From assembly GCA_964614415.1 (NCBI GenBank), contig CAZTLE010000223.1, forward strand, positions 1-5,962: 5,962 nucleotides of DNA. The letters run 5' to 3'. Made by a program: the position numbers and the translations under genes. This DNA comes from CAZTLE01 sp964614415 (GTDB lineage Bacteria; Bacteroidota; Bacteroidia; Flavobacteriales; Flavobacteriaceae). The notes below the pieces were generated by a model. It searched no databases, had not been told where the DNA came from, and was given only the letters and a program-made list of their open reading frames with translations. Shown one piece after another: positions 1 to 5,962 of the stretch; the stretch's first letter is position 1, and the number at the start of each line of letters is the position of its first letter.

Positions 1-231
1 AATATCATCGATCAAATTTTCACCGGACTGCACCACTACCCTTTCGTTGTTTCCGTTGGAAAGAATGAGCTGTACACCATCCCACACAATGATGTGACGG
101 AAATAACTCATGGAAACATCCTTTTCAACAATGTCGCCCGATGTTTGAATGCAATCCCAGGCTTTGGGAGAATCACATCCTACCAAAACAGCTGCAAAAA
201 CCAGTATAGCTACTATGTATCTCATGATCAT
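1..231 (-). CDS. Head-GIN (DUF2807-like) lipoprotein, copy 2, 5' part only
   Basis: This is the first 77 codons of a gene that runs off the left edge, with no stop inside the window. The product starts with a short hydrophobic signal ending in a lipobox (L-V-G-C, Cys19), so it should be a lipoprotein. It is clearly homologous to the complete lipoprotein at 1382-2143: both share W-D-C-x-Q-T-x-G-D-I-V just after the lipid-anchor Cys, and S-G-E-N-L near residues 69-73, with equal spacing from the Cys. The start is either the ATG at 231, directly after the stop of the upstream gene (TAAATG), or the in-frame ATG at 225; both give a workable signal peptide. By homology it is the N-terminal part of a DUF2807 beta-strand-rich domain, a family of unknown function common in Bacteroidota. 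The assignment as a paralogue is strong; function is unknown. Confidence 0.88.
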   Translation of the reverse strand, partial: MIMRYIVAILVFAAVLVGCDSPKAWDCIQTSGDIVEKDVSMSYFRHIIVWDGVQLILSNGNNERVVVQSGENLIDDI

Positions 232-234
232 TTA
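223..234 (-). other. Stop-start junction between PagL-like copy 2 and lipoprotein copy 2
   Basis: On the minus strand this reads TAAATGATCATG: the barrel stop is followed at once by an ATG (231) and, six bases on, by a second in-frame ATG (225). Either can start the lipoprotein. The zero-base spacing suggests re-initiation by terminating ribosomes. Confidence 0.6.
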
Positions 235-1350
235 TATTCGTATGCCAATTCCGAACTCCGCGGCCTCGGCTTTAGCCCAGTGCGCATGAATCGTCACGAC
301 ACCGTACAGCAAATCGTTAAAAAAATATCGTTTAAGCCCTAATCTGTTGTAAATCTGATTTTCAAACTCGTAGGGCCAATATACGTAATACCCCAATTGA
401 GATACAAACGCCACCTTGTTAAATCGCAGTTCATGTCCGATGAAAACACCTATACGACGGTAGTCCTCATCGCCCGTTAAGCCGTCCTCAGGGAAAGCAA
501 CGGTCCGGAATCTGATCAGATCGATAAGGAAATGCGAGAAAAATACATCGACCCCAACCTGAAAGGTCGATTTATAATTAATTCGCTTATCCGCGAAGGC
601 TGAAATGGTGTAAAAGGGGAACTGTCCCAGGCCATTTACATCGGCTTCGTTTGAGCCGGTACGGAATACCAGGTTATAATGGATCCGCTCTGCATAGTTG
701 GAACTTTTACCGCGCCAGGAAGTGACATGCCCAATGCGATTGGGGAAGGTCAACTGATCCGGTTGGTAGCTTAATCCAACATTGAAATACAGGGTATTCG
801 TACTGTTGTTGGGAGCTCTTAAATTGGCATTGGAGTAGTGAATAAACCCAAACCCGACGTTAAGGCCAATCCCTTTGTAAACATTCTCCTTAATATAGCG
901 CGCTCGTATCAGTGTAGAACTAAGAATACTACTTCCATAGGCATTGTTCTCAAAATTAGTCTCGGAGTCGTACGGATTGGTGTTGAAAGCAATTCCCTGT
1001 GCCACCCCGACACTCAGTCGGCGTTTCCAAAAATACCAGTTGAAATGTCCATAAATGGAATAGTTCTCACCCAGAATGGGGTTCTTCATATCCTGGTAGG
1101 CAAATGTGAAGCCCCAATCCGGAAAGTTATAGCGGCTTTCCCATTCGTTATAACCGTACGTTTTGCGATTGTAACTCAGCACGAAACCGGTAGGGTGCCC
1201 GGTTATCAGGTGAGCAATATCCGGATTGTGTTCTACAATAGTACCCTGAAAAACATCCAGCTCTACCGAAAAAGGGTGAATTTCCCTTTGTTGCCCAAAC
1301 CCAAAAAGGGTTGTAAGCAGTAGTAGTAATAGGCAAAGGCGTTGTTTCAT
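232..1350 (-). CDS. PagL-like outer-membrane beta-barrel protein (acyloxyacyl hydrolase family), copy 2
   Basis: Predicted secreted outer-membrane protein of 372 residues. Residues 1-20 form a signal peptide (M-K-Q-R then a run of Leu, likely cut near G-F-G). The rest is rich in alternating aromatic strands and ends in a strand-like F-G-I-G-I-R-I, as expected for a barrel. The signature F-I-H-Y-S-N-A-N-L-R-A-P-N (His171, Ser173, Asn174) matches the PagL lipid A 3-O-deacylase active-site motif. The position expected to hold the catalytic Glu (His+14) is Asn185. Other blocks shared with the copy at 2149-3252 are P-D-W-G (77-80), F-N-T-N-P-Y-D (122-128), T-G-D-E-D (292-296), G-H-E (305-307) and Y-W-P-Y-E (324-328). 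The frame is open up to a TTG at 1392, but the ATG at 1350 is preferred because it begins the signal peptide, avoids overlap with the preceding gene and gives a length close to the paralogue (367). The deacylase role is inferred from family and motif only. Confidence 0.85.
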   Translation of the reverse strand: MKQRLCLLLLLLTTLFGFGQQREIHPFSVELDVFQGTIVEHNPDIAHLITGHPTGFVLSYNRKTYGYNEWESRYNFPDWGFTFAYQDMKNPILGENYSIYGHFNWYFWKRRLSVGVAQGIAFNTNPYDSETNFENNAYGSSILSSTLIRARYIKENVYKGIGLNVGFGFIHYSNANLRAPNNSTNTLYFNVGLSYQPDQLTFPNRIGHVTSWRGKSSNYAERIHYNLVFRTGSNEADVNGLGQFPFYTISAFADKRINYKSTFQVGVDVFFSHFLIDLIRFRTVAFPEDGLTGDEDYRRIGVFIGHELRFNKVAFVSQLGYYVYWPYEFENQIYNRLGLKRYFFNDLLYGVVTIHAHWAKAEAAEFGIGIRI

Positions 1351-1368
1351 TTTGTTCCGCGAAAAGGC

Positions 1369-1382
1369 GTGTAAATATACAC
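1369..1382. repeat. Short inverted repeat between the two units
   Basis: GTGTA-AATA-TACAC is a perfect 5-bp inverted repeat with a 4-base spacer. It overlaps the last base of the lipoprotein copy 1 stop codon and fills part of the 31-base gap (1351-1381), the longest non-coding stretch in the window. It is A/T-rich with no following T-run on the minus strand, so it is a poor intrinsic terminator; a protein-binding site or chance are both possible. Confidence 0.3.
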
Positions 1383-2143
1383 TAATCCACAAAAATTAAC
1401 CGCCCGGTGAACAATTCTTCAACGTTCACAACGGGAGGGCGATGTACAGCGATAACGTCACCCGTTGCCTGAATAGTTCCTTCGATCTTTTGGCGGGGGT
1501 TGACAATCATTTTATTAGCACTTCGATGAAATACTATAAGCTCCTGAACAATGAGATCAGGGCCTTCAAATCGTGGGATCTCATCTCCAAAACTTATCAC
1601 AGCTTCCTCTACGGTCCCTGAAATATGAAAATTGCTGAATCCATTCGCCTCGACCGCAAAGAATTCAGCTTCGATCTCCAGGGAGAAATCACCACTCTTC
1701 TTCGGATTTTCCGGACCTGCTGTTGTATTACTTATGAGGTGCAACCTGGGAAAGCGCAACACCTCCCGACTGACCACCTCGGACACAGAACTATTTCTGA
1801 TTTCCGTAAGTTCCGGCGTTGTGACTATGGCCCTTGTAATCCGAAAATCGCGTGCCAGATTACATCCGTTAGCATTCGTGAAAACCAGCACTCCATCTCT
1901 TACATCTACGGAAATCTCATTAAAGAGGTTTTCGCCGCTTTCAACGATAACACTTCTGTTAGGGCCCTGCTGTATTTCAAGAGCAACATCATCCTCGATT
2001 CGAATTTTGGAGAATTCGGGAACTTCATACGTTCTTTGAACAATATCCCCGGCCGTTTGCAAACAATCCCATGAGTTCTCATTGTTGCAACTCGTGGCAA
2101 CACCTGCCAGCAGGATCAGTATAAAATAGTACGTTCCTTTCAT
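1382..2143 (-). CDS. Head-GIN domain (DUF2807-like) lipoprotein, copy 1
   Basis: Complete 253-residue predicted lipoprotein. The N-terminus has a hydrophobic signal and lipobox A-T-S-C with Cys19 as the lipid anchor. The mature part resembles the head-GIN / DUF2807 family: F-S-K-I-R-I-E-D-D-V (44-53), S-G-E-N-L (69-73), D-G-V-L-V-F (83-88), then many short beta-strand repeats with Asn/Ser-rich turns, as in a beta-helix-like fold, and a C-terminal E-E-L-F-T-G-R-L-I (242-250). Cys27 (in W-D-C) and Cys94 (in N-G-C-N) could pair as a disulphide. The start lies 5 bases after the stop of the PagL-like gene, so the two are almost certainly co-transcribed, and the pair is repeated downstream. The family has been called a putative autotransporter adhesin, but there is no autotransporter domain here and function is unknown. 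No Shine-Dalgarno sequence is seen. Confidence 0.87.
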   Translation of the reverse strand: MKGTYYFILILLAGVATSCNNENSWDCLQTAGDIVQRTYEVPEFSKIRIEDDVALEIQQGPNRSVIVESGENLFNEISVDVRDGVLVFTNANGCNLARDFRITRAIVTTPELTEIRNSSVSEVVSREVLRFPRLHLISNTTAGPENPKKSGDFSLEIEAEFFAVEANGFSNFHISGTVEEAVISFGDEIPRFEGPDLIVQELIVFHRSANKMIVNPRQKIEGTIQATGDVIAVHRPPVVNVEELFTGRLIFVD

Positions 2144-2148
2144 AGGCT

Positions 2149-3252
2149 TTATATTCGAATACCGACTCCAAATTCAATGGCTTCGGCATTAAAGGCATGC
2201 GACTTTACGGTGCTCACCCCATAGATCACATCCGAGAAATAATACTTTAGCCCTGCCCGGGAATACACCCGCGACTCATATTCATAAGGCCAATAGAAAT
2301 AATATCCCAACTGAGTCACAATACCCAGATGCCCCAATCGAAATTCGTGCCCTCCAAATATGGCAAACCGTTTAAAGTCTTCATCGCCTGTTATTCCTCG
2401 ATTCGGAAAGGCCACCGACACAAACTCAATCTCTTTCTTCAGAAACAAAGCAAAGAAGGCATCTACTCCCAATTGCAATGTATGCTTGTAGCTGAGCCTC
2501 TTATCAACAAAAGCTGAGATCACCCAAAATGGATGTTGCCCCAGATTAAAGAAATCACTCTCGTTAACGCCGCCACGGACCACAAAATTGTATCGAATGG
2601 GCTCCGAAATGGGATCATAGTTACTCTCCACCTCAGCCGACAGCCCCGTTTCTCCTGTATTTTCAAGGTTGTATTTTACACCCAGATTGAATGAAAGCAC
2701 ATTCGATCCTGAATTAGGTGTCTTCACACTTCCGCTGGAATGGTGTATGAATCCGAGTCCGGCCTGCATTCCAAGGGAAGGCAGGATCTCAGGCTGTACA
2801 TAATTCATCCAGAGGTAGGTGGATGCCAGTAAATGGCTTCCGTATGAGATGTTCTTGAAATTGGTATCCAGATCAAAGGGATTGGTATTATAGGCCACTC
2901 CCTGTCCAAGACGCAACTGCAAACGCCGGTTCAGAAAGTAAAAATTGTAATGACCATACAAGCCGTAATTCCTCCCTAATACCGGATTACCGAAATCGAC
3001 ATACAAAAATGAAAGCCCCCAGTCCGGTCGGTTGTATTCGTGGTGCCATCGTTTGGACCCGTCCGTAGCAAAATTGTACGAAAGAATAGCTCCTTGCGGC
3101 TGATCTACCGCGAGGTGAGCGACATTCTTGTTGTGTACCAGGAACGAACCATAGTAGTACTGAACGTCCAGGGAATTGGAAAACTGATCACTTTCTTGTG
3201 CAGATAAACCACAGCAACAGATGTTGAAAAACCATAATATTCTTCGGAGCAT
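2149..3252 (-). CDS. PagL-like outer-membrane beta-barrel protein (acyloxyacyl hydrolase family), copy 1
   Basis: Predicted secreted 367-residue outer-membrane protein, paralogous over its whole length to the product of 232-1350. A signal peptide of about 18 residues (M-L-R-R-I-L-W-F-F, then an unusual C-C-C, then G-L-S-A) precedes a mature part full of alternating aromatic strands and ending in F-G-V-G-I-R-I. The PagL-like motif is F-I-H-H-S-S-G-S-V-K-T-P-N, with His170 and Ser172 kept; the Asn of the usual H-x-S-N is Ser173, and the expected catalytic Glu position is Asn184. Shared blocks are R-P-D-W-G (75-79), Y-N-T-N-P-F-D (121-127), T-G-D-E-D (288-292), G-H-E (301-303) and Y-W-P-Y-E (320-324). 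It begins 18 bases after metF, in the same reading frame and behind the metF TAG; this ATG is the first in frame after that stop. Lipid A deacylation is possible by family but not proven. Confidence 0.86.
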   Translation of the reverse strand: MLRRILWFFNICCCGLSAQESDQFSNSLDVQYYYGSFLVHNKNVAHLAVDQPQGAILSYNFATDGSKRWHHEYNRPDWGLSFLYVDFGNPVLGRNYGLYGHYNFYFLNRRLQLRLGQGVAYNTNPFDLDTNFKNISYGSHLLASTYLWMNYVQPEILPSLGMQAGLGFIHHSSGSVKTPNSGSNVLSFNLGVKYNLENTGETGLSAEVESNYDPISEPIRYNFVVRGGVNESDFFNLGQHPFWVISAFVDKRLSYKHTLQLGVDAFFALFLKKEIEFVSVAFPNRGITGDEDFKRFAIFGGHEFRLGHLGIVTQLGYYFYWPYEYESRVYSRAGLKYYFSDVIYGVSTVKSHAFNAEAIEFGVGIRI

Positions 3253-3270
3253 CCCGAAAAATAGTGATTT

Positions 3271-4227
3271 CTAGAAAACTGCAGTGGCAATGTCCCGGAT
3301 GTTGTCACTTTTCCCCATGGAATAGTAATGGACAAAAGGAACTCCCGCTTTTATAAGTTCTTTACTCTGATTGATACACCACTCCGTACCTACTTGCCGG
3401 GCGGCCTTATTGTCGGCGCATTTCACCACTTCCATAACCAGATCATCGGGAAGGTCCACTTTAAATCGGTGCGGAATCAAATTGAGCTGCTTTTTGGTCG
3501 CAATTGGCTTTAGTCCGGGAATGATAGGTACTTCAATACCCGCAGCACGGCATTTATCTACGAAATCGAAATACTTCTGATTGTCGAAGAACATCTGGGT
3601 CACGATGTATTCTGCACCTTTCTTGATCTTCTTTTTGAGAAAGTGAATATCACTGTCCATACTGGGCGCCTCCATGTGCTTTTCAGGATACCCGGCCACG
3701 CCAATACAGAAATTGGTAGGGGTGGAATTCTCCAGGGCTTCATCCAGATATTTACCCGAATTGAGATGATCAATCTGACTTACCAACTGGGAGGCATAGG
3801 TATGCCCTTCCTTTTCGGGACGGAAATAGGTCTCGCTCTTTACCGCGTCACCTCGTAATGCCATTACATTGTCAATACCAAGGAAACCGAGATCAATTAA
3901 GAAATTCTCTGTTTCTTCCCTGGTAAAGCCTCCGCACAGGATATGCGGGATGGCATCCACGTTGTATTTGTTCTGAATAGCGGCACAGATTCCTACGGTT
4001 CCCGGTCGCTTCCGAACTACTTTCTTTTGAAGCAAGCCGTTACCGATATCTTCATAGACGTATTCCTCACGATGATAGGTAACGTCAATAAACGGAGGAT
4101 TGAATTCCATGAGCGGATCGATCCCGTTAAATATCGATTGAATATTCTGGCCTTTAAGCGGTGGTAAGATCTCAAATGAGAACTGGGTCTTGCCGTTTGC
4201 AGCGGCTATGTGTTCTGTTACTTTCAC
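3271..4227 (-). CDS. metF: 5,10-methylenetetrahydrofolate reductase [NAD(P)H]
   Basis: Reduces 5,10-methylene-THF to 5-methyl-THF, the methyl donor for MetH, using FAD and a nicotinamide cofactor; it is a cytosolic TIM-barrel enzyme. The 318 residues cover the whole bacterial family (E. coli MetF is 296). Motifs in order: F-S-F-E-I-L-P-P (16-23) with Glu19 matching the catalytic Glu28 of E. coli; P-H-I-L-C-G-G-F-T (94-102); G-I-D-N-V-M-A-L-R-G-D (117-127) with Asp127 matching the flavin-contacting Asp120; G-Y-P-E (179-182); and V-T-Q-M-F-F-D (209-215) with the substrate-site Gln211. The start is GTG at 4227, supported because K-V-T-E-H-I-A-A-A-N-G-K is the usual Flavobacteriia N-terminus. It overlaps the metH stop by four bases, so translation is probably coupled. 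No sign of damage. Confidence 0.97.
   Translation of the reverse strand: MKVTEHIAAANGKTQFSFEILPPLKGQNIQSIFNGIDPLMEFNPPFIDVTYHREEYVYEDIGNGLLQKKVVRKRPGTVGICAAIQNKYNVDAIPHILCGGFTREETENFLIDLGFLGIDNVMALRGDAVKSETYFRPEKEGHTYASQLVSQIDHLNSGKYLDEALENSTPTNFCIGVAGYPEKHMEAPSMDSDIHFLKKKIKKGAEYIVTQMFFDNQKYFDFVDKCRAAGIEVPIIPGLKPIATKKQLNLIPHRFKVDLPDDLVMEVVKCADNKAARQVGTEWCINQSKELIKAGVPFVHYYSMGKSDNIRDIATAVF
4224..4227 (-). other. metH stop / metF start overlap (GTGA)
   Basis: Read on the minus strand, GTGA holds both the GTG start of metF and the TGA stop of metH. No Shine-Dalgarno sequence stands ahead of it, so metF translation probably depends on ribosomes finishing metH. The overlap is direct sequence; the coupling is inference. 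Confidence 0.85.
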
Positions 4228-5962
4228 GAATCAGCAATATTTGGGTTAAGCCATTTTATGGCAGTTTCAATGGGTATATTTTTTCGTTGTGCGTAGTCTT
4301 TAACCTGGTCCTGTTTTATTTTTCCAAGTCCGAAATAACGCGCTTGAGGATTGGCAAAGTAGTATCCGGAAACCGAAGCAGCCGGCCACATAGCCAGGCT
4401 TTCGGTAAGGGTGACTCCCGTACGTTTCTCAACTTCGAGCAGCTCCCAAATGGTTTCTTTCTCCAAGTGATCGGGACATGCCGGATATCCGGGAGCAGGA
4501 CGAATTCCTTTGTATTCTTCTTTAATAAGAGCTTCATTGTCCAGTGCTTCTTCGGAGGCATACCCCCAAAATTCTTTTCGCACTTTTTCATGAAGGTGTT
4601 CTGCAAATGCTTCAGCCAGACGGTCCGCCAGGGCTTTGATCATGATCGAACTATAGTCGTCATGCTCTGCTTCGTAAGCAGCAGCCAGTTCGTCTGTACC
4701 AAATCCGGCGGTCACGCAAAAACAGCCTATGTAGTCCTTGATGCCGGTCGATGCGGGTGCGATAAAGTCGGCTAGTGCCAGATTGGGCCTCCCAGCGGCC
4801 TTCTGACTCTGCTGGCGTAGCGTTCGGAATACGAATTCGTCACCTTCGGTGGTATTAACACGAATATCGTCGTCTCCATCAGCATTCGCTTCAAACAGTC
4901 CGAAGACGGCATGTCCTTTCAGTTTCTTTTCAGAAAAGATCTCTTTCAGCATCACCTGGGCATCACGGTACAGTTCGGAGGCCTGTGTTCCCACGACTTC
5001 ATCTTCCAGTATGTTCGGGAATCTTCCGTGAAGGTCCCAACTTCTGAAAAACGGGGTCCAGTCAATGTAGTTTTTCAGTTGTTCCAAATCAAAGTCTTCC
5101 AGCACTTTAATTCCGAGCTGGTTAGGTTTGGAAATCGCGACCGAACCCCAATCAATTTCAAATTTATTTTTCCTGGCTTCCGAAAGGGAGACAAACGACT
5201 TTCCTTTCTGTCGCTTTAAAAATCCTTCCCGGAAGTCAGCGTATTCAACTTTCAGAGCTTTTTTGTAACTATCAGATGTTTTCTTCTGAAGCAGATCTCC
5301 CACCACGGTAACTGCACGGGACGCGTCATGGACATGCGCCACAGCGTGTTCGTATTGCGGATCGATCTTCACAGCCGTATGGGCTTTGCTGGTCGTAGCT
5401 CCACCAATAAGCAGCGGCACACTAAACTCCTGGCGTTGCATTTCCTTCGCCAGAAATACCATCTCGTCCAGAGAAGGCGTAATAAGACCACTGAGTCCGA
5501 TAACATCCACTTGCTCCTCTTTAGCCGTGGCAATAATTTTTTCAGGGGGCACCATAACCCCCAGGTCCACGATCTCATAGTTGTTACAAGCCAGGACGAC
5601 ACTAACGATGTTCTTACCAATGTCATGGACATCTCCTTTCACCGTGGCCATCAATATCTTACCATTGGATGAAGAAGCTTCCTCTTTATTTTCTTCAATA
5701 TACGGCAGCAAATAAGCGACAGCCTTTTTCATCACGCGCGCCGATTTTACCACCTGTGGCAGGAACATCTTACCGCTTCCGAAAAGATCACCCACCACAT
5801 TCATTCCGTTCATGAGGTGTCCTTCCACTACTTCGATCGGCTTGTCTACAATCTGACGTGCTTCCTCCACATCGGTTTCAATAAAAGTATCGATTCCCTT
5901 CACCAATGCCCTCGTAATGCGGTCCTGTAAGGGGTCTTCCCGCCAGGAGAGGTCGGCTGTTT
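4224..5962 (-). CDS. metH: Cobalamin-dependent methionine synthase, C-terminal part (cut by right edge)
   Basis: Transfers the methyl group of 5-methyl-THF through cobalamin to homocysteine, giving methionine. About 578 codons are visible. The frame is open to the window edge; 19 residues ahead of the TTG at 5906 already fit MetH (W-R-E-D-P-L-Q-D-R-I-T-R-A), so that TTG is not the start. Domains, numbered from the TTG codon: end of the cobalamin cap (1-75); B12-binding Rossmann domain (82-208) with D-V-H-D-I-G (92-97), whose His94 (codon 5625-5627) is the lower axial cobalt ligand, S-G-L (139-141) and G-G (168-169); and the SAM-binding reactivation domain (about 250-560) with I-D-W-T-P-F-F (281-287), R-P-A-P-G-Y-P-A-C-P-D-H (469-480) and E-S-L-A-M-W-P (502-508). 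The homocysteine and folate domains lie outside. Many Bacteroidota encode the homocysteine domain as a separate protein; this cannot be judged here. Confidence 0.97.
   Translation of the reverse strand, partial: TADLSWREDPLQDRITRALVKGIDTFIETDVEEARQIVDKPIEVVEGHLMNGMNVVGDLFGSGKMFLPQVVKSARVMKKAVAYLLPYIEENKEEASSSNGKILMATVKGDVHDIGKNIVSVVLACNNYEIVDLGVMVPPEKIIATAKEEQVDVIGLSGLITPSLDEMVFLAKEMQRQEFSVPLLIGGATTSKAHTAVKIDPQYEHAVAHVHDASRAVTVVGDLLQKKTSDSYKKALKVEYADFREGFLKRQKGKSFVSLSEARKNKFEIDWGSVAISKPNQLGIKVLEDFDLEQLKNYIDWTPFFRSWDLHGRFPNILEDEVVGTQASELYRDAQVMLKEIFSEKKLKGHAVFGLFEANADGDDDIRVNTTEGDEFVFRTLRQQSQKAAGRPNLALADFIAPASTGIKDYIGCFCVTAGFGTDELAAAYEAEHDDYSSIMIKALADRLAEAFAEHLHEKVRKEFWGYASEEALDNEALIKEEYKGIRPAPGYPACPDHLEKETIWELLEVEKRTGVTLTESLAMWPAASVSGYYFANPQARYFGLGKIKQDQVKDYAQRKNIPIETAIKWLNPNIADS

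Larger units (their letters stand above)
1..3252 (-). repeat. Tandem two-gene duplication (PagL-like + head-GIN lipoprotein, twice)
   Basis: Unit 1 spans 1382-3252 and unit 2 spans 1 to 1350 and continues past the left edge. Gene order, orientation and tight intercistronic spacing are the same in both. The barrels align end to end and end alike (G-[IV]-G-I-R-I-stop), and the lipoproteins share W-D-C-x-Q-T-x-G-D-I-V. The barrel stop regions share the 10-mer TTTATATTCG (231-240 and 2148-2157, plus strand). Protein identity is partial, so the duplication looks old rather than a recent copy or assembly artefact. Confidence 0.85.

Noticed and set aside
94..342. Plus-strand open frame (82 codons) at the left edge
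   Set aside because: It is antisense to the lipoprotein copy 2 start and the barrel copy 2 end, both supported by homology to the duplicated unit.
838..1323. Plus-strand open frame (161 codons) opposite PagL-like copy 2
   Set aside because: It is antisense to a conserved barrel gene and shows no domain or signal of its own.
1365..1380. TATATTTA as a -7 promoter element before PagL-like copy 2
   Set aside because: One mismatch to TAnnTTTG and no TTTG about 20 bases upstream; not enough to call a promoter.
1351..1392. TTG at 1392 as start of PagL-like copy 2
   Set aside because: It would put 14 non-signal-like residues ahead of a good signal peptide and overlap the preceding gene; the ATG at 1350 fits the paralogue's length.
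3253..3270. Terminator between metF and PagL-like copy 1
   Set aside because: Only 18 bases, with no stem-loop followed by a T-run.
3253..3275. TATTTTTC as a Bacteroidota -7 promoter element before PagL-like copy 1
   Set aside because: It mismatches the TAnnTTTG consensus at the last base, has no -33 TTTG at proper spacing, and lies too near the ATG for a usual leader.
4161..4775. Long plus-strand open frame (204 codons) opposite the metF/metH junction
   Set aside because: It lies antisense to two genes with clear family motifs, has no recognisable motif of its own, and its composition (Phe/Cys/Ser-rich) is typical of a shadow frame.
5904..5906. TTG codon as a start for a 560-residue metH product
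   Set aside because: Upstream codons in the same frame continue the MetH sequence to the window edge, and a start here would cut the cobalamin cap domain.

Overview
The window looks like chromosomal DNA from a Bacteroidota bacterium, most likely of the Flavobacteriia. The MetF variant, the PagL-like outer-membrane proteins, the head-GIN (DUF2807) lipoproteins and the lack of clear Shine-Dalgarno sequences all point that way. The assignment rests on remembered family sequences, not on a search. All six genes lie on the minus strand and are packed end to end, so the window reads as one co-directional run from high to low coordinates. No RNA gene, insertion sequence, CRISPR array or convincing terminator was seen, and no gene-free stretch exceeds 31 bases.

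Right half (3271-5962), one-carbon and methionine metabolism. The C-terminal part of cobalamin-dependent methionine synthase (metH, cut by the right edge) overlaps the GTG start of 5,10-methylenetetrahydrofolate reductase (metF) by four bases. MetF makes 5-methyl-THF; MetH uses it to methylate homocysteine. The order and overlap suggest translational coupling.

Left half (1-3252), a cell-envelope module present twice. Eighteen bases after metF begins a secreted beta-barrel protein with a PagL-type His-x-Ser signature (lipid A 3-O-deacylase / 'acyloxyacyl hydrolase' family). It is followed after 5 bases by a head-GIN lipoprotein. The same two-gene unit then repeats: a second PagL-like protein (232-1350) and a second head-GIN lipoprotein whose first 77 codons are visible before the left edge. 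The second lipoprotein is real although the edge cuts it before any stop codon.

The most interesting point is this tandemly duplicated, divergent PagL-like + lipoprotein pair behind metH-metF. Both barrels keep the His and Ser of the PagL site but have Asn where the catalytic Glu is expected, and they are about twice the size of classical PagL. The two copies also differ around the active-site motif. A reasonable hypothesis is a two-component envelope system, a barrel plus a partner lipoprotein, that has specialised after duplication; no function is shown by the sequence alone.
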